NCBI GenBank assembly: GCA_050246945.1
Contig: JBFWVC010000006.1
Span: 198,460-262,459 of the forward strand
From: JAEUMD01 sp050246945
GTDB taxonomy: Bacteria; Pseudomonadota; Alphaproteobacteria; Rhizobiales; Hyphomicrobiaceae
Length of the DNA: 64,000 nucleotides
Direction: 5' to 3'
Shown here: one piece after another, positions 18,501-25,921 of the stretch
Position numbering within the stretch: the first letter of the stretch is position 1
How the letters are laid out: the number at the start of each line of letters is the position of its first letter
The notes under the pieces: model-generated
Databases searched by the model: none
The model's input: the letters and a program-made list of their open reading frames with translations, nothing else
Told to the model about the DNA's origin: nothing
Made by a program: the position numbers and the translations under genes

Positions 18501-19954
18501 CGGAGTTCACGGCAACGTCGATGATCGGCTGGATCGCGCTCGCCGGCATCATCGTGCGCAACTCGATTCTGCTCGTGGACTTCTCCAAGCACGCCATCGC
18601 GGGCGGCATGCCGGTGCGCGAGGCCGTGCTGGAAGCGGCGCAAACGCGAACGCGCCCCATCGTCATCACATCGATGGCGCTGATCGCGGGCTCAGCGTCG
18701 ATTCTTACCGATCCAATTTTCCAGGGCATGGCGATCTCGCTATTGTTCGGCGCGATCGTTTCGACCGCTCTGACGCTGATCGTGATACCGATCGCTTGCA
18801 ACCGGGCCGCCGGCGCGTTCTCGATCGTCAACGCCTTTGACCAGCCCACCGACGATGCACACGTGCCCGTCGTGGTGCAGGCGGCCGCCTGTACTCCATC
18901 GAACACGGGTCCGGGCTTCTTCACGCGGCTTGGCAATGCCGCGGGCAACGTGGGGCGTGCGTCGGCCCGTGCTACCGGCAGTGCGCGCGAAGCGGCCAGT
19001 GGCGGTGCAGGCAGCAAACCGAAGCGCCAATTGCCGCGCTGGCTGGTGCCGTTCGCGGCGATTGGCAGCCGGCTCGCAGCGTTCACCGGCGAGGCTCTGC
19101 GCCATCTCTTCTCGCCAGGCGTGATCCCCAAGGAGAAGCTGCCTCTCTCGGGCGTCTTCGCCGCGATCTGGGAGGCGCTGACGCACCTGTTCGGCCGCGC
19201 TGGCGCGGAGCCTGTCGTCAACACCGGTGGGCAGGGGCCGCTGGATGGCGGGTCGCGGGGCGGTTCAGGCGGCGGCTTTGGAAATGCGGGCGGACCTGCC
19301 CCGCAGCCAGGTCCGGCCTCCAGCGGTGGCGCGCCCGCACCAGCCGCGAGCGGCGCGACGGCGGTGACACAATCCCCGTCGGCATTGACGACAGGCTCCG
19401 CACCTTCCGTGAGCTCCGGCCCGGCTCAAACCCAGGCGATCGCATTGCCCAGCGATATTGCCACGCCGACTGGCGAACCTCATGCAACGACAACCTCGTC
19501 GGTCGGCCGCGATATCGTAGCACAAGCGAGCCGGGCGATCCTCGCGACAGCTGTTCCGGACAGCACGGCGGACACCGGCGAAACGAAGTTCAAATCTTCA
19601 ACGAAACCTGAGCCCGGCACGAATGTGGTCGCCGCGCACAACGCGGCAGCGCAGGCAGCCCAGAACGCGGTGCGTCTGGCGCGCGGCGGCAATTCTGCTC
19701 ATCCCGCTCCTGAGAGTACAGGGAGCAACGGCGAGGATCTTCAGCAGATCACCGGGATAGGTCCGGTCGTGGCCGCGCAGCTGCAGGCGCTCGGTGTCTC
19801 CCGCATCGCCGACATCGCGATGTGGACATCGGAGGACGTGGCGCGGATCAGCTCGACGCTCGCCATCAACGGTCGGATTGATCGCGAAGACTGGATCGGA
19901 CAGGCCCGGGCCCTCATCGCCAATCGGGCCATCGAAATGGACGGTGAAGCATGA
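15590..19954 (+). CDS. RND efflux permease with long C-terminal extension ending in a helix-hairpin-helix domain
   Basis: 1,454 residues, far longer than the usual 1,020-1,070. Residues 1 to about 1,075 are a complete HAE1-like RND permease: TM1 (PLFLAALLLLGLLGLIITP), porter segments, TM4 with the proton-relay aspartates in ILVDDATVVVENIYRR, and the TM8-12 block ending IVIPIACNRAAG. After that come about 300 residues of Ala/Pro/Ser/Gly-rich cytoplasmic sequence, then from about 1,381 the motif LQQITGIGPVVAAQLQALGVSRIADIAMW and a matching end (REDWIGQARALI). That is the helix-hairpin-helix domain found at the end of some alphaproteobacterial NuoE and L21 proteins. GTG start; its stop overlaps the next gene by ATGA. 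The pumped substrate is unknown. Confidence 0.9.
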   Translation: MANAGDSTKQQGTDRVESLGIAGGMTAMFIHSPLTPLFLAALLLLGLLGLIITPRQEDPQISVPMVDIMFSFPGASSEQVASLATDPLERMMSEIPGVKHVYSASQRGGGMVTVQFDVGQKMEPSLVKLYDKLASNLDKIPPGVSQPLVKPRGIDDVPTVTFTLWSNELDDAGLRLVALEVMQRLKTVDDTASSFIVGGRPETIRVEVMPERLKGYSISVGQLAQTISAANDRSDIGTAESGGTHFRVYTGRFLQHARDIENLIVGVRNGAPVYVRQVAKVIEGGDEAKDFVQYFSGPAADSSRTTTKGAPAVTIAIAKKTGTNGVTVANALIDKIDSLKGTIIPDNIHVEITRNYGETANDKVNELLFKMFVATGAVCLLIYLFLGLRPTIVVLVVIPVVILITVFSAWLLGFTIDRVSLFALIFSIGILVDDATVVVENIYRRWLLKGGIDTPTTVDAVREVGNPTILATFTVIAALLPMGFVSGMMGPYMLPIPVLGSVAMLFSLFAAFIFTPWLAIRIRPSLKELHKMEESEHKFSSRLHAFYHNVVGPLLDSPAKARLFRISIWVVFLLCCVMFYTTHVTVKMLPLDNKPEFNVVVNMPEGTALPVTANLIQELTDEVLKLPEVTAVQTYSGTASPFNFNGLVRHYYLRDKPWEGDIQIQLLHKKKRHRTSHQIAVEARERLTPIANKHGAKIQVVEMPPGPPVLQTMVAEIYGPDDATRRQVAKDLTGIFEKAESIVDVDNYLQAPHDTWSFVVNQQKAEYQNVTIEDVTKQLGMVMGGQKLGAVKVGRELEPRFIIIQAPLEVRSQFSQMGELPIQTRDNRLVPLAELGTFVRQPQDPLIFHKDLRAIEYVTGEVAGRLAAPVYGMIEISKLLKDYKAPDGVTLSGTLIGPPSDDFTSGFEWTGEWTVTYETFRDMGLAFIAALILIYMLVVMEFGNFRLPGIIMAPIPLTLIGIIPGHWLFGAEFTATSMIGWIALAGIIVRNSILLVDFSKHAIAGGMPVREAVLEAAQTRTRPIVITSMALIAGSASILTDPIFQGMAISLLFGAIVSTALTLIVIPIACNRAAGAFSIVNAFDQPTDDAHVPVVVQAAACTPSNTGPGFFTRLGNAAGNVGRASARATGSAREAASGGAGSKPKRQLPRWLVPFAAIGSRLAAFTGEALRHLFSPGVIPKEKLPLSGVFAAIWEALTHLFGRAGAEPVVNTGGQGPLDGGSRGGSGGGFGNAGGPAPQPGPASSGGAPAPAASGATAVTQSPSALTTGSAPSVSSGPAQTQAIALPSDIATPTGEPHATTTSSVGRDIVAQASRAILATAVPDSTADTGETKFKSSTKPEPGTNVVAAHNAAAQAAQNAVRLARGGNSAHPAPESTGSNGEDLQQITGIGPVVAAQLQALGVSRIADIAMWTSEDVARISSTLAINGRIDREDWIGQARALIANRAIEMDGEA

Positions 19955-21087
19955 TGACCACGACGACCCGCCTCAAGCTCCACACCGCGTTTGCACTCGT
20001 CGCCGCAGCGTCGGTGCTGTGCATCGCGCCAGACATTGCCGGCGCGCAGGGTGCGGGCGCGGCGACGGCTCCTGTGGGTACGGGCGGTTACCCGCCGCTC
20101 GGCTTCGATCCGGGCGGCGCAGCCGAAGGGTCACCGCAGACGCCTGCCGCAGTGCCTGCGCCGTGGCCATCGACACCGCCACCCGAAACGATGCCGCTCG
20201 GACCCTATGCCCCGATTACAGGCATCCCAAGCGGCGAGGCCAGCAAGCCCGAAGCGTCAGGCGCTTCCGGATCGCAGCCTGCGGCCGACGCGAACATGCC
20301 AGCACCGACGACACCGGCGGCGGCGGCAACTCCTCCGCCTGCCGCAGCGTCCGCGGCGGCCGGCGCTCCGCCGGTGTCGCCGCAACAGCCCGCCCCTTCG
20401 CAGGCTGCATCGCCACCTGCTCACGCACCGATCGCAATGCCCGGCATGGACGCGGCACACCAGCCGGCGATGCCGCGCGGTTACCCGCCGCAAGGCTTCG
20501 AGCCGCCAGGAGTGGCAGCCGCACCTGCGGCAGCGCCAATGATGCCGGCTCCTCAGTTCCCGACTGCACCGGCATCGCCACCCGCAGGTCAACCCGAGGC
20601 GGCATCCACTGCACCTGCCGCATTGCCAACGCCTGCCGCACCGCCGATGGCTGCGGCACCGGCACCAGCCGCGGCGGCCAATCCTTCGCAGGCAGCACCT
20701 GCGCCGGCACCCGGCGCCGCGCCCTACGGCTATCCGACGCAATGGGGAGCACCTGCCGGGCAGCCGCAGCCGTATGGTTATCCGGGCTATGGTGCCTATC
20801 AGCCGTGGGCCGCACAGAGGCCATACTGGGCACAACCGCAGCCATCGGCACAGCCGCAGCAGATGCCTGTGCAGCCGCAGCCGCAACCGCAGCAGCAATA
20901 CGTGCAGCAGCCGGCAATTCAGCCCGGCTACGCACCGCCCGCTCAGCCCCAACCGCAGTGGGCGGCGCCGATGCCGCCACCCACCAACTGGCAAGCAAGT
21001 CCAGCCTACCCGAATGCGACAGGACAGGCGCCGCAATGGTGGGGCGGCGTGGCCCGACCTGCGGCACCGGCCGGCGGACAGCGGTGA
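19951..21087 (+). CDS. Exported Pro/Ala-rich low-complexity protein
   Basis: 378 residues. A signal peptide (core LHTAFALVAAASVLCIAPDIAGA) is followed by almost pure Pro/Ala/Gln/Gly sequence with no predicted globular domain. Two similar stretches, GGYPPLGFDPGG near the mature start and RGYPPQGFEPPG later, suggest an internal duplication. Toward the C-terminus it becomes Tyr/Gln-rich (YGYPGYGAYQPW). The start overlaps the RND stop by four bases, so it is translationally coupled. An extended periplasmic or surface spacer or matrix protein is plausible. Extreme composition invites spurious frames on the other strand, but the signal peptide and coupling support this one. Confidence 0.72.
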   Translation: MMTTTTRLKLHTAFALVAAASVLCIAPDIAGAQGAGAATAPVGTGGYPPLGFDPGGAAEGSPQTPAAVPAPWPSTPPPETMPLGPYAPITGIPSGEASKPEASGASGSQPAADANMPAPTTPAAAATPPPAAASAAAGAPPVSPQQPAPSQAASPPAHAPIAMPGMDAAHQPAMPRGYPPQGFEPPGVAAAPAAAPMMPAPQFPTAPASPPAGQPEAASTAPAALPTPAAPPMAAAPAPAAAANPSQAAPAPAPGAAPYGYPTQWGAPAGQPQPYGYPGYGAYQPWAAQRPYWAQPQPSAQPQQMPVQPQPQPQQQYVQQPAIQPGYAPPAQPQPQWAAPMPPPTNWQASPAYPNATGQAPQWWGGVARPAAPAGGQR

Positions 21088-21103
21088 GGAGACGACAAGG
21101 GCT

Positions 21104-21889
21104 ATGACCGGGCGTCTGTCGAGCATGGTGATTCTTGCAGGACTGGTGGTGACACCGGCGACGAATCTCCATGCCCAATCGAACCCCTGGTACATCCCGC
21201 CGCAAGCGCCAGTCCAGGCGCAGCCCGGCATGCCCGCCCAGCAAATCACTCCTCAGTTCGTGCCGCAGACTTACACGCAGGCGCCGCAGTATGGCTTCGG
21301 GGCGGGATACGTCGTGCAGCCGCCAACTTCGACAACGATCGTTGTTCCGCAGACTTCCGCCCTGCCTCAGCCCTCGTTTGCCGGCTACGGCTATGCCCAA
21401 CAGCCGGCAACGACGGGAACGGTCGCAAGCGTGCCTACACCCACCGGTGCGCCGCCCTATGCCGCCGCCACACCAGGTGGGATTGTCGCCTATCAGGTCG
21501 CCCCCGCCGCGACGGCTCCGCATTACGCACCGCAGACGCAAGCCGCCGTTCCGCAACAACCGGCGCCGGTTTACGTCGTGCCGCAGCAGCCGGCCACGTC
21601 GCAGGTCTATGCCTATCAACCGCACGTGCAAGTACTCGGGAATTACCCGCCACTCGGCGGCGATCCGACCGTGCCCGCTCAACAGCCAGCGCAGCAGCCT
21701 TCGCAACCGCAGCAGTTTGCGCCCGCCGTTCCGGCGACGGCGCCTGCCTGGGGTTCGGCCAGCGCGCTGCAATATCCAGGATTTGCAGGACCCACAACGC
21801 TGTCGCCCGGTTACGGCGGATACCCGGGTCTGTCACCGATCTACCCCGCGCCTTACGGCGCGACGCCCTATCTCGGTCTGCCGTTCTAA
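21104..21889 (+). CDS. Exported Pro/Gln/Tyr-rich low-complexity protein
   Basis: 261 residues. The ATG at 21104 gives a signal peptide (MTGRLSSMVILAGLVVTPATNLHA) directly followed by QSNPWYIPPQAPVQAQPG and then Pro/Gln/Tyr/Ala-rich sequence. It ends in Tyr-Gly-Pro repeats (SPGYGGYPGLSPIYPAPYG). NYPPLGGDP recalls GYPPLGFDP of the preceding protein, so the two are probably related. GAGGAG lies upstream. It starts 17 bases after the previous stop. No enzymatic motif is present. A structural or matrix role at the cell surface is the simplest reading. Confidence 0.7.
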   Translation: MTGRLSSMVILAGLVVTPATNLHAQSNPWYIPPQAPVQAQPGMPAQQITPQFVPQTYTQAPQYGFGAGYVVQPPTSTTIVVPQTSALPQPSFAGYGYAQQPATTGTVASVPTPTGAPPYAAATPGGIVAYQVAPAATAPHYAPQTQAAVPQQPAPVYVVPQQPATSQVYAYQPHVQVLGNYPPLGGDPTVPAQQPAQQPSQPQQFAPAVPATAPAWGSASALQYPGFAGPTTLSPGYGGYPGLSPIYPAPYGATPYLGLPF

Positions 21890-21997
21890 CGACGGCACAC
21901 GGAAAGAAACGACCTGTCCGGGGATCAAGGCCCCCTCTCCGGATTGCAACGACCGAGCACTTCGCCAGGGGGCCAACACGACAGGAGACGCATAAAT

Positions 21998-22660
21998 ATG
22001 ACGAATCTCGTACGTTCCGCGGCCGTTGCAGCCGTTCTGGCTGCCGGTGCTGCGGCCATGCCGCTCGATACGGCAAACGCCTGGGGCTGGGGCCCCGGCT
22101 GGGGCGGTCCGGGCTGGGGTAATGGCTGGGGCGACGGCTCGGGCTCAGGCAACTTCGGCATGAACTTCTCCGGCAACTCGAACTTCGACGGCCGCGGCTA
22201 TGGCTACCCAGGCTATGGCTACGGCGGCTATCCGGGCTATGGCTACCCGGGCTACGGATACGGCTATCCGGGCTACGGCGCGCCCTACGGCTATGCTCCG
22301 CCGCCGCCGCCGCCACCGCCGCCGGCTGCTGTCGCTCCGCAGGCACCTGCCGCACCGCAGGCTCCGGCTGTACCCAAGGCGCAGGCTCCCGCGCAGCAAG
22401 CTCCGGCCGCGACCGCTGGCACGCAGCCTCCGCCGCCACCGTATCCGGCCGGCCCTGGCTACTATCCGGGTGGTTACGGCTGGAACCAAGGCAGCGGATC
22501 GGGCAGCGGCAACGTTTCCGGCGGCATGTCTATGGGCGGCAACGCCAATGCGCAGGGCGCGGGCGCGGGCTATCCGGGCTATGGCTATGGCGCACCTTAT
22601 GGATACGCTCCTCCGCCACCCCCGCCGCCGGCCGCTCCGGCTGCGCCCGAGAAGAAATAA
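21998..22660 (+). CDS. Sulfur globule-like Gly/Tyr/Trp-rich exported protein, copy 1
   Basis: 220 residues. A signal peptide (AAVAAVLAAGAAAMPLDTANA) precedes a mature chain of AWGWGPGWGGPGWGNGWGDG type, a conserved patch GSGNFGMNFSGNSNFDGRG, Tyr-Gly-Pro repeats (YGYPGYGYGGYPGYG) and a poly-Pro/Ala end. Composition and the NFGMNFSGN patch resemble the sulfur globule protein family (SgpA/SgpB type), which forms the envelope of periplasmic sulfur globules in phototrophic sulfur bacteria; the name is also applied to uncharacterised homologues. AGGAG is properly placed before the ATG. It is closely paralogous to the next gene. Sulfur binding here is untested. Confidence 0.72.
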   Translation: MTNLVRSAAVAAVLAAGAAAMPLDTANAWGWGPGWGGPGWGNGWGDGSGSGNFGMNFSGNSNFDGRGYGYPGYGYGGYPGYGYPGYGYGYPGYGAPYGYAPPPPPPPPPAAVAPQAPAAPQAPAVPKAQAPAQQAPAATAGTQPPPPPYPAGPGYYPGGYGWNQGSGSGSGNVSGGMSMGGNANAQGAGAGYPGYGYGAPYGYAPPPPPPPAAPAAPEKK

Positions 22661-22723
22661 GGCTCCCCCGCTCGCCGGCAACGCTGAAGCATTTCTCAGC
22701 GCTGTGGGTGACGGGACCGGAAG

Positions 22724-22779
22724 CCTCTCCAGTCGTGCCGGTGATGGAAGCCTTAGTCCATCACCGGCACGATGAGAGG
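22724..22779 (+). terminator. Strong stem-loop between the two globule-like genes
   Basis: Arms TCGTGCCGGTGATGGA (22733-22748) and TCCATCACCGGCACGA (22757-22772) pair perfectly over 16 bases around an 8-base loop, with further CTCTC/GAGAG pairing outside. No T run follows, so it may partly terminate or protect the upstream mRNA rather than be a classic terminator. Confidence 0.55.
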
Positions 22780-22882
22780 CCGGCCGGAACGACAGTGGTG
22801 AAGAGAATCCTCCCCTCGGCATCGCGGTCGCGCAGAACGATGATGTTTCGTGGAGGAAGACAACGCGTAAAGGAGTATATCG

Positions 22883-23284
22883 ATGCACAAAGTGCTTAAG
22901 ACGCTTGCTGTTGCAGGAGTGGTGGGCATGACCGCCGTGTCCTTCTCGGCATCCGATGCAAAGGCCTGGGGCTGGGGTCCCGGTTGGGGTGGTCCTGGCT
23001 GGGGTGGTCCCGGTTGGGGCGGTCCCGGTTGGGGTGGTCCCGGCTGGGGCAACGGCTGGGGCGACGGCTCGGGTTCGGGCAGCTTCGGCATGAACTTCTC
23101 AGGCAATTCAAACCTCGCCGGCCGCGGCTATGGCTATCCCGGTTATGGCTACGGCGGCTATCCAGGCTACGGCGGCTATGGCTACGGTCCCTACGGTGGC
23201 TATCCGGGCGCCTGGGGCTATCCGGGCTATGGTTACGCGCCTCCGCCTGCGCCGCCCGCAGCGCCGGCAGCCCCTGCCAACTGA
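22883..23284 (+). CDS. Sulfur globule-like Gly/Tyr/Trp-rich exported protein, copy 2
   Basis: 133 residues and paralogous to the preceding gene: signal peptide (KTLAVAGVVGMTAVSFSASDAKA), then AWGWGPGW, four GGPGW repeats, GNGWGDGSGSGSFGMNFSGN, then Tyr-Gly-Pro repeats and a short Pro/Ala end. It lacks the long C-terminal extension of copy 1. AAGGAG stands upstream of the ATG. The four GGPGW repeats are encoded by nearly identical 15-base units, so the number may vary between strains. Probably exported to the periplasm or surface as a self-assembling coat-type protein; the sulfur link comes from family resemblance only. Confidence 0.72.
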   Translation: MHKVLKTLAVAGVVGMTAVSFSASDAKAWGWGPGWGGPGWGGPGWGGPGWGGPGWGNGWGDGSGSGSFGMNFSGNSNLAGRGYGYPGYGYGGYPGYGGYGYGPYGGYPGAWGYPGYGYAPPPAPPAAPAAPAN

Positions 23285-23299
23285 TCCGGCCGACAGCGG

Positions 23300-23327
23300 T
23301 GAAACCGGGCGGTGCTGACCGGTTTCA
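23300..23327 (+). terminator. Stem-loop after the second globule-like gene
   Basis: TGAAACCGG (23300-23308) and CCGGTTTCA (23319-23327) form a 9-base perfect stem with a 10-base loop, starting 15 bases after the stop codon. There is no T run. It mirrors the stem-loop after copy 1 and may set the mRNA ratio of the run. Confidence 0.45.
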
Positions 23328-23497
23328 TCGCGGGCCCGGGAGGGTCCGGCATCAAGCCAAAACCGTGCGGAATGAAAACAGGAAGGCGGCGCGACGCGCT
23401 GGCCGACAACCAGACGAGTGCGGCCTGCCGGTTGTGCGACACGACTGGCAAGACGGCCTGTTGCAGAGACCGCAAGCGGCGGAAGGGACCACTGGGG

Positions 23498-24376
23498 ATG
23501 CTGAAGCAGAGCTTCGTTCAAGCGCTCTTCACTGCAGCTCTCATCGTGTCGTCCGGCGCGGTGAACGACACAGTGCGCGCGGCGGAGATCACCTACCGAG
23601 CGGATGTTCTGGAAATCAATTCGGCAGGCGTGCATCGGAGAGGGCGACTCTACGTACGTGGTAACGCGACAAGGCTCGACTACAGCCATCTGGGCATGCC
23701 TGTAATCGAGATCGAATTGCCGGAAAAAGGCATTCGCCGACTGCTTTTCCCGGCGGCGCAAACCTACCTCGAGTTCACGCGGGCGCAGGCAATTGTCGAT
23801 GGAAGAAAGGTCCCGTGCGTGACGACGCCACACCAGAGCTGCAGCAAAGCGGGGACCGAGGAAATCGGGGGCGTGAATGCAGAAATCTGGGAGCTCGGGA
23901 CATCGGATCGGCAAGAGCCAATTCGCCTGTGGTGGGATGTGTCGCGCGGTATGACCGTGCGCGAGGAATATCCGAGCGGACGACGCATGCACGGCCTCAA
24001 GCGCGAGGCGCGAGACTACGAAGGCTTCACCGTCGAACAGTGGGAGTTCACCTACCTGCTGCCCGGCGGACGCTATCTCGGTGGCATGGCGGTGATTTCT
24101 CCGCAGCTCAATGCACCCGTCGTCGAGCGTCGCCCGGATGGACTGATACGCCGGCTCGTCAACATCAAAATGGAGCCGATCGACGCTTCGGCTTTCCAGA
24201 TACCGCAAGGATACCGCCGCATCGAATTACCCTATCCGCCGCCTCCGGGGCAGACCGCACCCTCCGGCTGGCAACCGATACCGCAACCGTCCGCGCCCGA
24301 AGGCGCAGGCTCCTATGCAGCGCGAAACGCGCCGCTCCCCCCGCCATCGACCGAAGGAGACACCGCCCGGCGGTGA
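23498..24376 (+). CDS. Exported protein of unknown function
   Basis: 292 residues from the ATG that begins MLKQSFVQALFTAALIVSSG, a good signal peptide. An earlier ATG at 23372 would add a charged, Cys-containing stretch before it and is less likely. The mature part is mixed and globular-looking: ITYRADVLEINSAGVHRRGRLYVRG, GMPVIEIELPEKGIRRLLFPAAQTYLEF, a CVTT/SCSK cysteine pair, then WWDVSRGMTVREEYPSGRR and a Pro-rich tail. The beta-rich pattern (metal, reagent or lipid-carrying jelly-like) recalls outer-membrane lipoprotein-sorting-type DUF4412 folds, but I do not claim that. It lies in the same run as the exporter genes. Confidence 0.7.
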   Translation: MLKQSFVQALFTAALIVSSGAVNDTVRAAEITYRADVLEINSAGVHRRGRLYVRGNATRLDYSHLGMPVIEIELPEKGIRRLLFPAAQTYLEFTRAQAIVDGRKVPCVTTPHQSCSKAGTEEIGGVNAEIWELGTSDRQEPIRLWWDVSRGMTVREEYPSGRRMHGLKREARDYEGFTVEQWEFTYLLPGGRYLGGMAVISPQLNAPVVERRPDGLIRRLVNIKMEPIDASAFQIPQGYRRIELPYPPPPGQTAPSGWQPIPQPSAPEGAGSYAARNAPLPPPSTEGDTARR

Positions 24377-24389
24377 CATGTGAGACGCC

Positions 24390-25670
24390 ATGACCACGAC
24401 CGACATCAACACATCGACGACTGGCACGACCGCCAACGAGGCTCCCCCCGAGACACCGCGGCCGATGCCGATGCGCGAGGAGGCGAGCCGGCACAACCAG
24501 CGGGGTCCTGTCGCGCGCTTCTTTCGCTCGCTGTTCAGCCACTTGTTGTTTGCCGGCGTCACGGTGGCCGGAGTGCTCGGATACCTCTACCATGCGCCTA
24601 TTCTGCGCGACGTCGGCGATACGGTATGTGCCGACAAGGTGCTCGGCCAGTGGATGAGCGCGCCACCGGCAACGGTGGTCGCCAGCCGTTCGACAGTGGC
24701 ATCTCCACCTGCGGCCCCGCCATCTCCAACACCGGCAGCGTCCGCAGGCCAGAGTGAAGCAGCAGCGAAGAGCGCGCCGGCAACCGTCACGCTCAAGACA
24801 TCAGCGAAGTCGGCAAGCGAGGGCCATTCGCAATCTCCCGCGGCTGAGCCCCCTGCGTCTGCCTCGGCAGCGCCTGCCAACGCGACGGCGACCTCAACCA
24901 CGGCACCGAGTGCTTCGCCCGCCGCGAAGCCTGCAGCGACGGCCGCAGCCGATACCGCATCGACTGGCGTGGTCTCGCCAGCAGCGCCGCCTGTTGCACG
25001 ATCGGCAGCTCAGTCGTCCTCGCAAGCTGCGCAACCAGAACACTCCGCTCCGGCCACGGTAGCGGTCGCGCCGGACACCAAGCCGGCGGCCATTGCAAAC
25101 GCCGGACCTTCCACATCGCCCGGTGCGGCTGCTGGAACGCCACCTGCAACGGAGCCCTCCGCACCATCTCGCGAGACCATCGCAACGCCTGCCCCGGAAG
25201 CAGCGTCCGGCGCAGAAACATCAGCTTCGCAACAGTCGACTGCGGCGCTTCCCGGCGGCGAGAGAGCGACGACCTCACCCCCGCACATCGCTGCAACAAC
25301 ACCGACTGCACCGGAAGTGGCTGCTCCGTCCGATTCCCGCGTTCAGATGCTGAGGGAGTGGGCGTCGGCACGCGAGGCGTTCTCAAAGGGCAAACCCGAA
25401 GCCGTAACCGCTTATCTTGATCTAGCGAAGCGCTTTCCCGATGTGCCGGAACTGACGGGCGAGCTGGGCAACATCTACTTCCAGCAAGGCAAGATGACGG
25501 AGGCTGCCGCCCAGTACTACGAGACCGCGCAACGCCTCATCCGTCTGGGCCAGCCCGGGCCCGCGGCATGCCTCATCGACGTGATGCGCTACCTCGATGC
25601 GGACAAGGCCAAGGCTCTGGAAGCCCAGACCAACGTGCCATGTCCGGTGCAACGCTCGCAACGCAACTGA
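24390..25670 (+). CDS. Membrane-anchored Ala/Pro-rich protein with C-terminal TPR-like helices
   Basis: 426 residues. A charged N-terminus precedes one membrane segment (about residues 49-68, HLLFAGVTVAGVLGYLYHAP), then about 230 residues of Ala/Pro/Ser/Thr-rich linker, and a C-terminal helical region (about 310-415) with DLAKRFPDVPELTGELGNIYFQQGKMTEAAAQYYETAQRL, the pattern of TPR repeats. The linker would extend across the periplasm and place the repeats near a partner. The ATG is 14 bases after the previous stop. It is the last gene of the co-directional run and could act as a scaffold for exporter or surface proteins. Confidence 0.72.
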   Translation: MTTTDINTSTTGTTANEAPPETPRPMPMREEASRHNQRGPVARFFRSLFSHLLFAGVTVAGVLGYLYHAPILRDVGDTVCADKVLGQWMSAPPATVVASRSTVASPPAAPPSPTPAASAGQSEAAAKSAPATVTLKTSAKSASEGHSQSPAAEPPASASAAPANATATSTTAPSASPAAKPAATAAADTASTGVVSPAAPPVARSAAQSSSQAAQPEHSAPATVAVAPDTKPAAIANAGPSTSPGAAAGTPPATEPSAPSRETIATPAPEAASGAETSASQQSTAALPGGERATTSPPHIAATTPTAPEVAAPSDSRVQMLREWASAREAFSKGKPEAVTAYLDLAKRFPDVPELTGELGNIYFQQGKMTEAAAQYYETAQRLIRLGQPGPAACLIDVMRYLDADKAKALEAQTNVPCPVQRSQRN

Positions 25671-25921
25671 ACCTTGGGACAGGTGCAGATCAATTCTGAT
25701 TGGAGGCGCCCTCCACGCAAGGGCCTCGTCGGATCTGGCAGGTCGTTTCACCGATAGTGCCTTCACCGGTGGCCCCTGGCGCCGGCACAGCAGGCAATTT
25801 GGCTTCGGCGCAAAAACAATCCGGCCGCGTCACGCTTCGCGCAACGCGGCCGGTAAACATCCTGGATTTGCTGCGGCCGCCGCTCAGTGGCTCGCCGCAG
25901 ACCACGAAGCAGCCGTATGGA

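Noticed and set aside
15986..18643. Very long minus-strand open frame opposite the RND permease
   Set aside because: It is the antisense shadow of a clearly conserved permease in GC-rich DNA; its translation is rich in Arg, His and Asp and has no domain.
20216..21772. Long Arg/Leu-rich minus-strand frames across the low-complexity genes
   Set aside because: Composition follows from reading Pro/Ala/Gln codons backwards; no start site or motif. The plus strand has signal peptides and coupled starts.
22145..22888. Minus-strand frames over the first globule-like gene
   Set aside because: Arg/Ala/Ile repeats mirror the Gly/Tyr/Pro repeats of the plus-strand gene; not coding.
23108..24208. 366-codon minus-strand frame opposite the exported protein and copy 2
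   Set aside because: It overlaps two better-supported genes, has an unlikely repetitive end and no recognisable domain.
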